Below are positions 19,511 to 30,804 of a DNA stretch of 64,000 nt, piece after piece. The stretch comes from Prorocentrum cordatum (lineage: Eukaryota > Sar > Dinophyceae > Prorocentrales > Prorocentraceae). Both the position numbers and the translations under genes were made by a program. How positions within the stretch are numbered: the first letter of the stretch is position 1; each line of letters opens with the position of its first letter. The stretch lies in the NCBI GenBank assembly GCA_963575745.1, contig CAUYUJ010009446.1, positions 677,259 through 741,258 of the forward strand. Direction: 5' to 3'. The notes below the pieces were generated by a model. It was not told the DNA's origin, ran no database searches, and worked only from the letters and a program-made list of their open reading frames with translations.

Positions 19511-21200
19511 AGCGTGGTTTGGCACATTACATGGACAGTCTACGGACATGTTTTTCTTGCCCGATGGATTTGCACTGCTACCTGTCATACTGGTAGAAGG
19601 TGCACCAGAAGAAGGGCGAGTTCGGGCGCCACGAGCAGCGCGACACAGATTCTCACGACAGCGCCTAACCGCGCCACCCATGCCCAGCGCATGACGTGGC
19701 CGCGGCCACCTACTGGCACGAGCGAATGCCCCCCCGCGGCACATCGCGCACATCGGTTCTTCGAGCATTTGTCTGCCGCGAATCAGGATCGTCAATGGGG
19801 TCGTCATCTCAATAACTCGCCTCGCGCTTTTCGCAGTGCATCAGGCCTTGCAGCGAAGCAGCCCACGCGCATGTCGCACCTTTGCCGCTGCGCTCCCGCT
19901 CGCGATGTTCAGCCTCGCGCCGCGACCACCGTCGCCACGCGAAGTGACCTTCGCGCCCTACAGCCAGACGCGCGAAGATGCGTTCGCTGTCCACGTCGAC
20001 GAGTGGGCATGCTCACCGCGCTTCGCCTGGGTACCATCACTAGAGGTGTAAATGACGTTCTCTGGGAAAAGCAGCGGCCAACCTACGCGCGAGCGCAATC
20101 ACATCCTCGAGACGCACCACCAGTCTTCAGCCAGCAACTACGAAGACGACGGGAGCGATGCGCGGCCACCGCTGCGTACTAACAAGCGGCGCGCGCCGAC
20201 CTCCAGGCCGCTACAGCGCACAGCTATACCAAGCCAGCAGTGCGACTCAGCAGCTGCGACCGCGCCCAGAACGCAAGTCCCGAAAAAACAAGCAACGCGA
20301 AGTCACCAACGCCAGCCTTGACAGGATGCTAGTCTAGGTGTCATTACACCTGGGGCACGAGTACATACCAGTGCCCACGCAAAGTGGCTGGGCCCACAGA
20401 GATCAACAGCGCCGCGCCGCGACTGCATATTCCCCTGATATCAAAACGACTTCCAGATGCCCAGCCAAATAATCAAAGAGGACCTCACCAGGTGGACGAG
20501 GATGGGCCAGCACGATATCATGTGCAGTCATTGGCCGCGATGGTCCCCAGCGCCGCGCCACCGCCGCCATCTCCGGGCTACTCCAGCTGCCCAACCAGCA
20601 GACATACTCACGACCAACCAGCACCCAGACCGCACGTCGACTCCAATGGGCCGTCGAAAGCGCAATGCGCCCACCGCCGTCGCAGCTCAAGATCCCAGTG
20701 GCATACCCACCACCTAAAGCAACAACTGCACATAGGCGGCTTCTGGACGAGACGCCGGCGACCATACATGCTTACTTCCGCCCAAAGGCTCCACTGGTCA
20801 AGCTCGACGGCCAAACTGGCTCCACGCCAGCACCTGCGCGCGCTGGGTGGCGCGACGCGCAGTTCGTGGACGACGCCAGCGACCCGCGGTTACTCAACTG
20901 CAAGGACACAACCAGTGACCACCAACAACGCGACCAGCAATGCCCAGCAGAAGCTGTCATATGAAACTCACGACGCCAGGAGGCCCAACACAGCGACCAT
21001 ATCATCACGGCGCTCAAAGCTCCACCAATGCCCACACCCAAATGGCCGACGGCAGAGCACAAGGTGCCGCCTACACCGAAGCCAAGGTTCCTGACGCACA
21101 CAGAAGAACCATACTTGGGATTGGTGACTTCTTGCACGTTCATATTTTACATGGGCATCAACTACTGACTTACCTCCCTCGACTCACGAGTGTTCCATGA
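19510..21200. other. C/A-rich stretch, no recognised gene
   Basis: Contains ORFs of 276 codons (19352-20182) and 237 codons (20384-21094) on +. They are Arg/Ala/Thr/His-rich with no domain I can recognise. Their openness may reflect C-rich, TA-poor composition. Confidence 0.35.
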
Positions 21201-23270
21201 TGTGTCCCTATTCGGCACGGTATACACCTTGGTCTTCTACTTCATCTTCTCGCCTGCCCACGCCGGCGCCATCCTATCATTATTCGTTTTCGCCAGTCTA
21301 GGGACGCAAGGGCTCGTGCTAAACCAGAGAAAGATGGCAACAGGCATGAGGGTCCCATCGCCAAGGAGGTTACGGGTGAGCCGATAAAACCCTGGGTAGC
21401 AGCTCCAGAATTGCGACAAGTCCCCAACGTACCAACCCGATTATGTTATATGTTATTGTAGCCGTGTCAGGCCAGCCAGCAAGACCTGTTCCAGCCTCAG
21501 TTGCCGATCTTTTTTTCTACGTTTTTAGACGCAGCGCCTCACCTATTGGACTTGGGAGTCTTTCACCCTGGGCCCTGGGCAACGGGGGTGGATATGCTGG
21601 GTTTGGAGACGAGGGGCGAGATGAAGCTGGAGGGCTCCCCTATTTCTGGGTGGAGCATCGCGCAGCAATTCCTGCGCAACGCGCGCTTCAACAACAACTA
21701 CAGGCCAGCCATTCGTCTTGTGAAGCCAACTTGTGGAGGGCGGGTTTTCGATGGGGGAGGGGTGGGATTATTGGATAGGAATACTGTCGATTACGCCCTC
21801 GTTTCTCCCTGCAGCTGCTGCCAGTGCCATCGCGCGCATCTCGCCTAGTTTTAGCAGCATCCGTTTACTATGCGAGACAGCTTGGCTCCAGGCCGAAAGC
21901 CAGCCGGCGCCGCCCCCGCCGGCCTCGCACGCAACCAACTACCATCTAGATTGCAGTAGGCACATGGCGCATTTGGATGCTGTTACTGTGTCACATTTTT
22001 ACGCTTGTCAGCACGTTTTACCAGGCAGTATCTGATTTCGCTGTTTTTGTTGAAAAGTCGATGCTTTGCTCAGTTACTCTTTAACATTATTCGGCGCGTG
22101 CTTCACCTGGCAATCGCTGACTTTGTTTTCGAGTCGTAGCTCGCCACCCGAGGTGGAGGATGGCGGGCTCGGGTGGGTGGGTTAGTATTCGGGGAGGCGT
22201 GGGCGCAACGCGCCTCTTTCGGGCCCCCCACCCGCGCGACAGGGAGCGGTCCCGCCAACGTAGCATCTCGTTGCCGAGAAGACCGATCAGGCCGGCCATT
22301 CATTCGCTCCAGCCTTGATTGTAAAGTACATTGCGTAGCCAACGCGCGCAAGCTCAGTGAGTACACGCTCACTTCCAGCGGTTTCAGGCCAGCCGTTTTT
22401 CACGCGCCTGCTTTCGCCATGCTGCAGTTGATTGCAGCGTAGCCGTCTTTCTCGCCACTGACGTTTCCAGCCTTTCATTGTGGTGGGGGTTGGGGTCCAG
22501 GTTGGATACGCAGCGTGTGAGGGATGCTCCATACTTGCAGTGCAGCTACCAGGCCAGCCAGCCCCGCTCTAGCCAGCCTACCATCACCGCGCACAGCCCT
22601 GCCGTTCAATTGTTATACTATGATTTCGGCGCGCAAGTAGGGAGTGGGCCTGCAGTGCCCGTTCCGTTGTGGATTGTTTACAACATCAGTTGCATCACGT
22701 CAGCGTATCCAGCAACGCCACACTCAATCTGACACTTGCCGCCTAATTCGCCGCATGTTCTGCTATGCCACCCTTTATTGCAGCCGCCTGTCTTGTCTCA
22801 CTCTCAGTTTTATTCACTGGGGACTGGGGTGGTTATCGGTTCATGGGTATTGGATGGGAAGGACATCGAAAGGCCACACCGATAGTTCTGTTGCACAGCC
22901 ACCCTGTTCTCTGCCGTGGGACACAGGGAACTGTGACGACAACCAGCAGTCGTTCATTGTTTGCTGCTACTGCACGCGTATTCCGCACTCCCTCCTGTCT
23001 CTCCCTTGTGCTTCTCATGGTTATGTTACTTCATGGGTTGATGTATTTCTCCGTACTCCCAATGGCATCTTGTTCAGTTCCTTTGCTCCCTCATGGGCAA
23101 CATCTCTTTTATCGCATCCCTTTTGCTGTGACCTGATCCGCAATGGCAGCTGGCTTAATTCTTGTTCCTTGGCCTAAGTCGGCGTTTTCGAAGTCTCGCA
23201 CTGACAAGACGCAGCTATCATAGTAGCTAGTGTCAGCTCAACGCAAACAAAAATATGGAGGAGGGTGAGG
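21200..23270. other. Unique sequence, no recognised gene
   Basis: Ordinary-looking, somewhat T-richer sequence. The largest ORF (22644-23177, 178 codons, Cys/Ser-rich) matches nothing I know. CAGGCCAGCC recurs near 21471, 21703, 22386 and 22549, too short to call an element. Confidence 0.35.
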
Positions 23271-23319
23271 CGGTTACACATGTGGAATTCGAGGTAGAAG
23301 CGAAAGAGCGGGGACTGGA

Positions 23320-23328
23320 GGGAGGGAT

Positions 23329-23359
<31 letters not shown>

Positions 23360-23480
23360 GAGGAGGAGGAGGAGGAGGAGGAGGACGAGCAGGAAGGGGT
23401 ATGAGGAAAGCGACGGGGAGGAGGGGGATGAGGAGGATGAGTATGAGGAGTATGAGGAAGATGAGGAGGAAGAAGAGGAG
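23320..23480. repeat. GGA/GAGGAT purine tract
   Basis: (GGA)n then GAGGATGAGTATGAGGA units. A pyrimidine-rich stretch follows at 23615-23730. The minus strand reads poly-Pro, poly-Ser or poly-Leu. Confidence 0.95.
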
Positions 23481-24344
23481 GTATGTGGTGGAGAGAGAGA
23501 AAGAGGAGGGGCAGGGATCAGGAAAATAAGGCGCATGAGCCAGCGGAGGATGAGGAGAGGAAGATGGAGAGAGACATGCGGTACAGTATGTTCGGCATGA
23601 CATGCGGGGCCCGTCGTCTTTCTCTTCCTGCTCCTTGCTCCCTCCTCTATGTCCTGCCTCCTCCTTCCCCCTTTCTACTCTCCTTCCTTTTCCCCTCTCC
23701 TCCATCCTCCCTCGTTCCCCCTCAGTCCTCAGCCATGCCATGGGGAACATCAGAGCAGGGCACAAGTTGCGCCACGTGAAGTGTAGCGAGTAGGAGAATC
23801 GGGCGCGGGAGATCCCAGCTTGGGCACCAAGACAAGCAAGCTACGACGAATCGTGGAATCAGCATGGTGGGACGGACCTGATCTCGGAGCAGAAGGGCGA
23901 GCATGCAGGGCCAATGTGAATGTTTTTACTCGAGTCCTGGGGCTCTGGGGTGAAACGACGTGCCGGCTGCATTCCGTGCATATGTTGCGCGCGTGTTTTG
24001 CCATGGGAACGTCATGTTTTTGTTGCTCGTCCTCGTCATCATTCACCATTTGGGTTCGCAGTTGTGTTCCGATGCCTGTCAGCAAGCATATCCGGCGAAC
24101 GCCCCATTCAGGCTTTTCGGCATTCTTTGAACACTCGAATGTTACTCAGTGCTCTCGGTGAGACAGCAGACCTCCCATTTGAACTTCGCTCGCTTCGGAT
24201 GGGGAAGTAAGTGTTCGGCTGGTTGCGACAAGCTTGTAAAGAATGTGTCCAACTGCATGCGAGCGTGCCGACTGAAGAGTTGCCAGCTCGGCCAGATCCT
24301 TCACGGCCATCAAAGTCAGACCGAAAGGGCCATTCAGGAGGCCC

Positions 24345-24468
24345 GCCATGATATATATGTATATATATATATGTATACACACATATCTGTATGTATATAT
24401 AGATGTATGTAAATATATATGCATATATAGATATACATATATATATATATGTATATATATATATGCAT
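24345..24468. repeat. AT-rich (ATATGT) microsatellite
   Basis: About 120 bp of TATATA, TATGTA and CATATA units, the most A+T-rich part of the window. Confidence 0.97.
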
Positions 24469-24569
24469 TGCCCCTGCCACGGGCAACACATCGCCCAGCC
24501 GCTACAGACGCTTCTAGAAATCTGAGCGGTTTCGCCTTGCCGCAGGCTCGTTCACTGATGGAATCGCGG

Positions 24570-24860
24570 CTTGGGGGGCGTCTGGTTGAAGATTTCTCTG
24601 CTCTTTCTTGGGGCAAAATCGGGGCGCTCTTGGAGACAGTCTTGGGCCATCCTAGTGAGGGACATTCAGGCGCCGTTTTGGTGCAAATGTGGGTGCGACC
24701 TTGCATGGAGCATCCAGAGGGTGCGTTATGAGGCCTCCGTAGGGCTTTGCTGGGCAATGTTGGGCGACGTTGGGGGCATCCTGAGATCTGTGATGGCCTC
24801 CTTGGGGCCATATTGGGCAATGATGGGGCCTTCCTAGAGCCTCTGGCGGGAGTCGTCTTG
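24570..24860 (+). repeat. CTTGGGGCC-type minisatellite, degenerate block
   Basis: Recurring TCTTGG, GGGCCAT, CCTTGGGGCCATATTGG at irregular 20-30 bp spacing. More diverged than the blocks at 30.8 and 37 kb. Confidence 0.7.
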
Positions 24861-25360
24861 GGACCAGGACCACGTTGTGGCTTCATAAGCTCAGTTCTCA
24901 AAAGCGAGAGCTTTTCCGATGCCCGTTGCTCCCAGGACGCATTCGGGACGGCAGTCTCGATCAATATTGAATGTCATCTTGGGCGTCTCGGGATCCGTAT
25001 TTGGCGATCTCGGAACATGTTGAAACATCTTGTCGCGGACTGCCGAACGGGCGCTCTGTGCCTGTGTGTGTCTGCGCGCTGTGGAAGAGTCGTCAGTCAT
25101 GGAAGGCAGCCAGGGGCAGAGGAAACAGAGACAGATGTGGGTGAGGTTAGAAATTGCCTGCGAAGGGTTTGACGAAACTTGACAAAGATGGTTAGGCATT
25201 GGTACACGTATTGCTCTTGGCCCTGGGTGCGGCTTCGCGTTGATTGATCATGGGCTACTTGCAACAACAGTGAACACTGAATAACCGCTTTGGAGCAAAC
25301 GCGCGCTCGCGCTCACGCACACGCACACACACATGCATTCTAGCTTAAAGCGATTGCTTT

Positions 25361-26092
25361 CTATTGTCGACTGGTCCGGCAAAGGGGCCAGCAGGATTGT
25401 TGAATCGTAGATGCAAGAGGGGTCTTTGTGGGTCGCCAATGCTGAGTCGAGTTTGTGTCTCTCACATGTGCTGCATTCTTTTTCAAGGAATGCTCAGAAA
25501 GATAATTATCGGGTTTGGAGGACGGGTTAGGAAAAAGTGATCGCATCATCTGTATTATCGCGTACGTTGAAGGTATTAATAAGACTGGCATGTGCACGGC
25601 CATTGGCCGTCGCATCCTCCTACCCCCTGCAGCGTGAATTTCCTGCCGATTGCGCTGGTACTTCTGCTTGAACTTGGGTTGGTTCTTCGCTTTCATACCG
25701 GCGGAAACGACGTTCCAACTCATCGCATTCACGCGTCTCTCCTTCATCGTCAGTTGTTCCTCCTGAAGAACCCTGCTCTGCGCGTCACTGGCTGCGCCTG
25801 TACAATTTGGAATTACCTGTGGGGTCCGATCGGCAGCGATGCTGCACTGCCAGTGCCAACGACTCATGCAGAGATCATGGCGCAACCCATGAAGAACGGA
25901 AGCAGACCGACGCAGTAGTGATTCCGTATCGCGAGCGGGACGCAATACGGAATTCATTAATAGTTCCGTATCAGGAACGGAACGCAATACGGAATTTGCT
26001 GCGGTCCCGCGACCTCCCGAAACTTGTATGAGCACGAGGAACAATTCATTCATGAATTCCGATCGCAATTTGGAACCCGAAATGGAGTTCAT
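25361..26092 (-). CDS. Minus-strand ORF of 243 codons, unknown
   Basis: An open frame through mostly non-repetitive sequence. Composition is unremarkable, with a basic middle (KAKNQPKFKQKYQRNRQE) that could bind nucleic acid. The first part overlaps the palindromic repeats at 25921-25996, giving repeated NSVLR-type peptides. I recognise no family, and see no acceptor or intron evidence. A chance ORF is quite possible. Confidence 0.2.
   Translation of the reverse strand: MNSISGSKLRSEFMNELFLVLIQVSGGRGTAANSVLRSVPDTELLMNSVLRPARDTESLLRRSASVLHGLRHDLCMSRWHWQCSIAADRTPQVIPNCTGAASDAQSRVLQEEQLTMKERRVNAMSWNVVSAGMKAKNQPKFKQKYQRNRQEIHAAGGRRMRRPMAVHMPVLLIPSTYAIIQMMRSLFPNPSSKPDNYLSEHSLKKNAAHVRDTNSTQHWRPTKTPLASTIQQSCWPLCRTSRQ
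25921..25996. repeat. Two tandem palindromes (ATTCCGTAT ... ATACGGAAT)
   Basis: ATTCCGTAT at 25921-25929 pairs with ATACGGAAT at 25945-25953. AGTTCCGTAT at 25962-25971 pairs with ATACGGAATT at 25987-25996 with one mismatch. Both loops end ACGCA, so the hairpins are a tandem pair about 42 bp apart. A weaker third (GAATTCCGATCGCAATTTGG) is near 26054. Confidence 0.9.
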
Positions 26093-26199
26093 TATTCACT
26101 GGGCAATTGCCAGAGTCCCGCGGCATTCCTCATGCCCTTGGTCCATCTCCAGTGTTCGCCGCGTCGCTTCAACACCTGAGATGGTGCAAGATAGCTCTG

Positions 26200-26400
26200 A
26201 GAGGGCCCAGAACACACACAAGAGGGCTCTTGGACGGCCCCACCAAAGGCCTCGGTAGGGCTCCAAGAGGGCCCCGAGAGGGCCACGAAATAGGCTGCAG
26301 GGTGCAAACGGCGTCTTGGGAAGTTCCCAGGGGTCCAAGATGGGCCCGAGAGGGCCACGAGTTAGGCTGCAGGTTGCCTACCCGCTTTTTAGGAAGCTTG
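26200..26400 (-). repeat. CTTGG-type minisatellite, inverted block
   Basis: Same family in reverse orientation (CCAAGAGGGCCC, GAGAGGGCCACGA). It includes a direct repeat of about 40 bp, GAGAGGGCCACGA-TAGGCTGCAGG, at about 26270 and 26348. Confidence 0.75.
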
Positions 26401-27100
26401 CGCGATGTTGGGTTGACGGCCCATGCGCTGTGGTGACAACACGTTTCCCCTTCGCTAGACGCAGACGGCCGAGGGTATCGTTCATTGCATGTGGGTGCTT
26501 TCGCGCATACCCTGCATTCATTCAACCCCTTCTTCCCCACACGATAATTGTGTTTCTCACATGCGCATTCGTCCCCCTCCCTCTTCCCTCCCCCTGGCAT
26601 GTTCTGCATTCCTCCCCTGGCGGGTTTGCCGGACCCTTCGCCCGTCGAAGTGTTGTTGCTGATTCGTGTGATCATTGTGCAGGGCTTGTGTGCACTATCA
26701 TCCTCTACACACTCTCTCTCTTTCTCTTTCTTTCTTTTTCCCCCCCCTCTCTCTCTCTCTCTCTCTTCGCGCTTTGCACGAGCACTCACCTTTGCTTTCC
26801 ACGTGTCGCTCGCCTCTCCTCCTATCTCCCCTGCTGTCTGGAGCAGCTTGTGGTGCGAGAAGGTCCCCTCTGAAGCGCGCTGGGATCGCTGACAACCCAG
26901 CGATGATGGGCAAGCTTCTGGCGAGCCCGCGCGCTGCCCTGAGCCGCTTCCCCCGAGCCTTTCGCAGCCTGGCTCTGCAGCTGTGCCTCAGCCCCTCCCT
27001 CCTCCCTTCCTGCTTCCCCGTCCCTCTTCCAAACGCCCCTTCTCCTCCACCTGGCGTCTGGCGTTATCGTTGTTGGCGATTCTCTGGCAATTTCTCCAGG
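26400..27100. other. No recognised gene; CT-rich patch
   Basis: Includes a (CT)n/(CTTT)n patch at 26700-26768. ORFs across it are low-complexity or unrecognised. Confidence 0.4.
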
Positions 27101-27101
27101 A

Positions 27102-27308
27102 ATGTCTTCGGCAGGCGTACTCTTTATTCGTGGAGCCTCGCACGTCGCTTTGTTAATCTGGATTCTGGCCTATTTCACCGCGGTGCTGTTCGTCACGGCC
27201 TTCATGTTCATTACACTTCAGGAGTATGTGCGTCTTTCAGGGTGCTTTTACTGTGCAGCGCAGCGGTCGTGCTCAAAAACAAGTTCTGGTGTTTGGCCTT
27301 TGCTTTAG
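27102..27308 (+). CDS. Possible exon with a membrane helix, unknown
   Basis: 69-codon ORF MSSAGVLFIRGASHVALL... with one strongly hydrophobic segment, HVALLIWILAYFTAVLFVTA and following FMFITL, long enough for a transmembrane helix, then a Cys-containing tail. The segment is not repetitive. No family is recognised and no splice signals can be assigned. Confidence 0.2.
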   Translation: MSSAGVLFIRGASHVALLIWILAYFTAVLFVTAFMFITLQEYVRLSGCFYCAAQRSCSKTSSGVWPLL

Positions 27309-27539
27309 CTTGCCTTCGGCCAGCCCGCATTCAATCGCTTCGCGCACTCCGCCGGCCCATGGTGCATCATCGTTGCCACTTGCCTGCGTGCTCGTTGTGA
27401 CCGCTGGCCGGTGCCCTTTTTGCAGATGCGCCTGATGTGCGCCCGCATTGGGCCCCGCTGCGGCCGTTCATTCTACAGTGTTGTTGCCGGGACCTGGCCA
27501 GCCATGGTCATCTCCACACTGATCCCCAGAACTTCCCTC

Positions 27540-27720
27540 TGGGGCTGATTGAAGGCGTTGGGGCCTCTTGGGGCCTCTTGGGCACTTCCGGAGGGCTCTC
27601 CGGGGCATGCTGGCGGTCTCGGAGGCTCGTCGGGCCTCTTGGGCTGTCTTTTGGTGATCTTGGGCCGTCTTGGGGCCCTCTTGGGTCGTCTTGGGGCCCG
27701 CTTGGTGGCCTGTCGGACCA
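27540..27720 (+). repeat. CTTGGGGCC minisatellite block
   Basis: GGGGCCTCTTGGGGCCTCTTGGGC-like units, including GGCCGTCTTGGGGCC repeated twice near 27661-27700. Purely repetitive; ORFs on both strands are artefacts. Confidence 0.9.
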
Positions 27721-27825
27721 CCAGCTGCCACCAACGCGGGCAGGCAGCGGTATGCCTTGCACGTACTGGCTCGTGACTCTGGGGAGGGCCAGTCTCTCTA
27801 GGACTCTAGGTCATACACTTAGGGG

Positions 27826-27960
27826 CGCGAAGATAACCGCGCTTCGCGCATCGCGGTCTGTGCCAGAGCGGCTGCCCTTCTCCAAGGGGGGGGGCAAGAG
27901 GGCGCGAAGATAATCGCGCGTCGCACATCGCGGTGCGCGAAGTTAGGTGGCCCAGGCCCT
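27826..27960. repeat. Dispersed repeat R1, copy 1
   Basis: GCGAAGATAACCGCGCTTCGCGCATCGCGG, CCAGAGCG-, CCTTCTCCAA-GG and GCGCGAAGTTAGGTGGCCCAGGC occur in the same order at 40538-40692. GCGAAGATAACCGCGCTTCGC is itself partly palindromic and is repeated within the copy. Confidence 0.85.
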
Positions 27961-28454
27961 CAATCGGTCAACGAAATCTGTACATATCCACTGCCCTCTG
28001 GTCGGGCCCTTCATGGGCGCATGAGCTGCGTATAAGCCCTCCTGGCCAAGCCAGGAGGGCGTGGCGTATACACCCTGCTGGGTTCAGGATGGGCGTGGCC
28101 AGGGAGCAGTGGATCTGTATAGATCTCGTCGCCCTGCTCGAGCTCCCTCTCTGCATCAGCACGCGGCGCCCCCTGGGGTACCTCTGGCAGTGTGGAGGCC
28201 CCCCGTCCCCCCGCAGTCGCCAGCAGGTGTCGGGCACTGCGTGCCTCAGGGGCAACGATAGGAGGGGATGCAGTCGAAACCGATGGTAAGGATGGGTCAC
28301 CTTCCGAAGCGTAGCCTTGCATCCATGCCTCTTCGGTCCGTCCTTGACCACCTTCGGTGGCAAGCCCCGCTCGAGAAGCTTCGACGGGGGCGTCCAACGG
28401 GCTTGCATCCTTACCGCGCATCCTTACTCTCAGTTTCGACTGCAAGCTCAGGCC

Positions 28455-28625
28455 GGGGGGAACGCATCGACCCCCAATCGCCCATTGATCGCCAATTGTG
28501 GTCTGATAGCCTTACCCCGCCCAAGATCGTGGGGATGTGCTATTGGGGGCATATCGCCGATCTGTTTGCGATGCATCGCCGATTCCAGGTCGATGTTTCC
28601 CCCTTGTGCCACTACAGTCCCACCT
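28455..28625. repeat. Dispersed repeat R2, copy 1
   Basis: Begins GGGAACGCATCGACCCCCAATCGCC and ends GATGCATCGCCGATTCCAGGTCGATGTTTCCCCC. Related copies are at 30105-30275 and, partly, 41800-41945. Confidence 0.8.
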
Positions 28626-28849
28626 GTTGTTGCCCCGCAGTGCCGCGGCCCCCCACCCCCACCTGCGCCAGCGCTGCGGCGGGCGGGCGGGGCAGAGCTA
28701 AGTTACGCCGCGAGGGGGGGCTTTCCTGGCTGCCTTCTGGCCGTGTTCCCCGCAGCACCAGCGCACCGCCCGCGGTGACCGCCGCCACCTTTGTGCCTCC
28801 TTCCTGTTTCCAGCCCTCCATGCTGGAGGCAGGTAGGAGGTAAGGAGGT

Positions 28850-29190
28850 TGACCCACTTAGCCTGGGCTAGCAACATCATATTTGTTTCCACGTCGCAGG
28901 ATCCATTCCGAACTATGGCCGACGAGCTGCCAGCACCTATCCTGGCATCAGGTTTCAAATAGAAACCTTCCTCGCTGGAGTACATGTTATGTGGCAACCT
29001 CGGCAACGACGACGGGTCCGCAGCTGTGGTCTTGGCAGGCGGCACCACGTTCATACCAAGAACAAGCGTCGCGATTCTAGGAACCATCCTCGACCCAAGG
29101 GGTAACATCGATATCAGCTTGCAGCACCGTTTGGGGAAGGGCGAGGCGTGCTTTTGGAAGTGTTCGAAATTGCTGACATGAACCGGCGTT
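28850..29190 (+). pseudogene. Second LINE reverse-transcriptase fragment
   Basis: One frame reads LTHLAWASNIIFVSTSQDP (about 28852), which fits the RT motif C region LxHLxFADDIxLxS with FADD changed to WASN. It continues TMADELPAPILASGFK, an in-frame TAG where Trp is expected, KPSSLEYMLCGNLGNDDG, SVAILGTILDPRGN and HRLGKGEACFWKCSKLL, then a stop. This is the palm-thumb part of a LINE RT of a lineage different from the 15-kb one. Both catalytic Asp of motif C are lost. No other part of this element was identified nearby. Confidence 0.7.
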
Positions 29191-30100
29191 GTCATCTCAG
29201 TGCCGCGCACAGTGATTTTAACCATTTGCCTTCGCTGCGCGGATGGAGGGCGGTTCCTTTAAGCCCCCATTGGTTCTCGCCTCGGGGCTGTACGTATTCG
29301 CTTCCTGATTTGCAGCGTTTATCCGGATGGAGGAGTGTCTCTTTCCATGATGTAGTTATCGCCCTCGATTTCGCCAAGTTTCAGGATCCGGAGCTTCAAC
29401 GCACACTGCACCGCACGGATCCATGGCGGCTCTTTTTCGAAAGGGGTTGTCGCTTGAGACTTCCTCGAAGTTCAGGGCGGGGGCGATCCTTTTTTTTCAA
29501 AAGGGGGATATCGCAGGACCCCACGTGCAACTGTACGATTGCGTTTTCCTGCTTTCTTCATTACGTGTCAGGAAGATGTAAGGCATTTCCTTTTCAAAGT
29601 GGGCCCTTCGCCACACTGGCAGTTCCATCTGCGCCAGTCTTTCAACGGAGGCGCTGCTTGTAGTGAAAAGGAGGACTCGTACTAGGGTTTTGCAGCATCG
29701 TTTGTGTATCTTGAGTTTGCTCGGGTCCTCCTCCTCCTCCTCCTCCTCCTCCTTCTCCTCCCTCTCTTTTGGGCCGACATCTACAGCATCAACAAAAACG
29801 ACGTTTCTTTTGCCCGCTGCGCGATGAAACTGCCTGCCTGTCCCGTCGGCGACGCGGGGCCGCTCCGCCGCTAGCCTCTGAGGAACGTGCCGTCCAGGCG
29901 ACGTTCGCTCCTCCTCCTCCTCTTCGCCGGTGCCCACGACCCCGCATCGTATTGGTCGCTTCTGCGCCGAGCCCGCGTGCGGGGCCCTCCGCCTGCAAGG
30001 CCATCGGGGCTCAGCCAGTCGAGTTCGACATCAGTCACATCAGGCCGACGGGCGGCTTGGGGGGAAGCACGGGTCAGGGCAACGTTGGGCTGGGAGGGGT
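29190..30100. other. No recognised gene; short CTC run
   Basis: Unique sequence with (CTC)n at 29727-29762. ORFs up to 172 codons are unrecognised. Confidence 0.35.
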
Positions 30101-30104
30101 AGGA

Positions 30105-30275
30105 TCAGGCGGGAGCGCGTCGACACCCAATCGCCTAGTCATCGCCGATGTGGGCCTGACAGCCCCCACCCGCCCAGGAACGTGCGGAGTCGCTATCAGG
30201 GGCTGGCCGCTGATTTATGGGCGATGTGTCGCCGGTTTCAGGTCGACGTCTCTTTTCTTTGGCTGGTCCCCCCCC
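30105..30275. repeat. Dispersed repeat R2, copy 2
   Basis: GGGAGCGCGTCGACACCCAATCGCC to GGGCGATGTGTCGCCGGTTTCAGGTCGACGT, collinear with 28455-28625 over about 160 bp with many substitutions. Confidence 0.8.
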
Positions 30276-30804
30276 CGAGCGTTGCCTTCTGGGGATGCCG
30301 AGGTGTATGTTTGACGCTTCGCGTGTCCCCGCCAGCCCATCCCAAAATTGCACCCGTGCGGCAGAGAATTGTTTTAACACAGCTCACGATTGGGGGCCTC
30401 GATGGGCCACCGAGGTCGGGGGCATGGGCCCCTCGCGGGGCGTGGGAAATAACATATAGAGCCCTTTGCGTTATGATGTCCCGCTTTTTTTTAAGCCTTG
30501 ACCGCCAGAAGGAATTGCAAGCGCCAGGCAAGTACCGAAATTGGACGAATTTCACGCGTCGGGCCCTGGGAGGCAATAGTCGTTCGACACTTCGCCAGCG
30601 CGTCGGACAGACACTGTTTCGATACTCTTAAGGGTGTTCGGAAGTATCCGTAAGGGCTTCGCCCCGTGCCGCCGGCCCCCTCTCCATTAGAATGTGATAT
30701 ATCAGAGTCGCGTCGGTGCGTCTCGACGCTGCCTGGGCGCATGCGGGGACATCATGCGGGAGCGGATACGAATCATCAGCGCATATTGAGACGTTGGCGT
30801 CATC

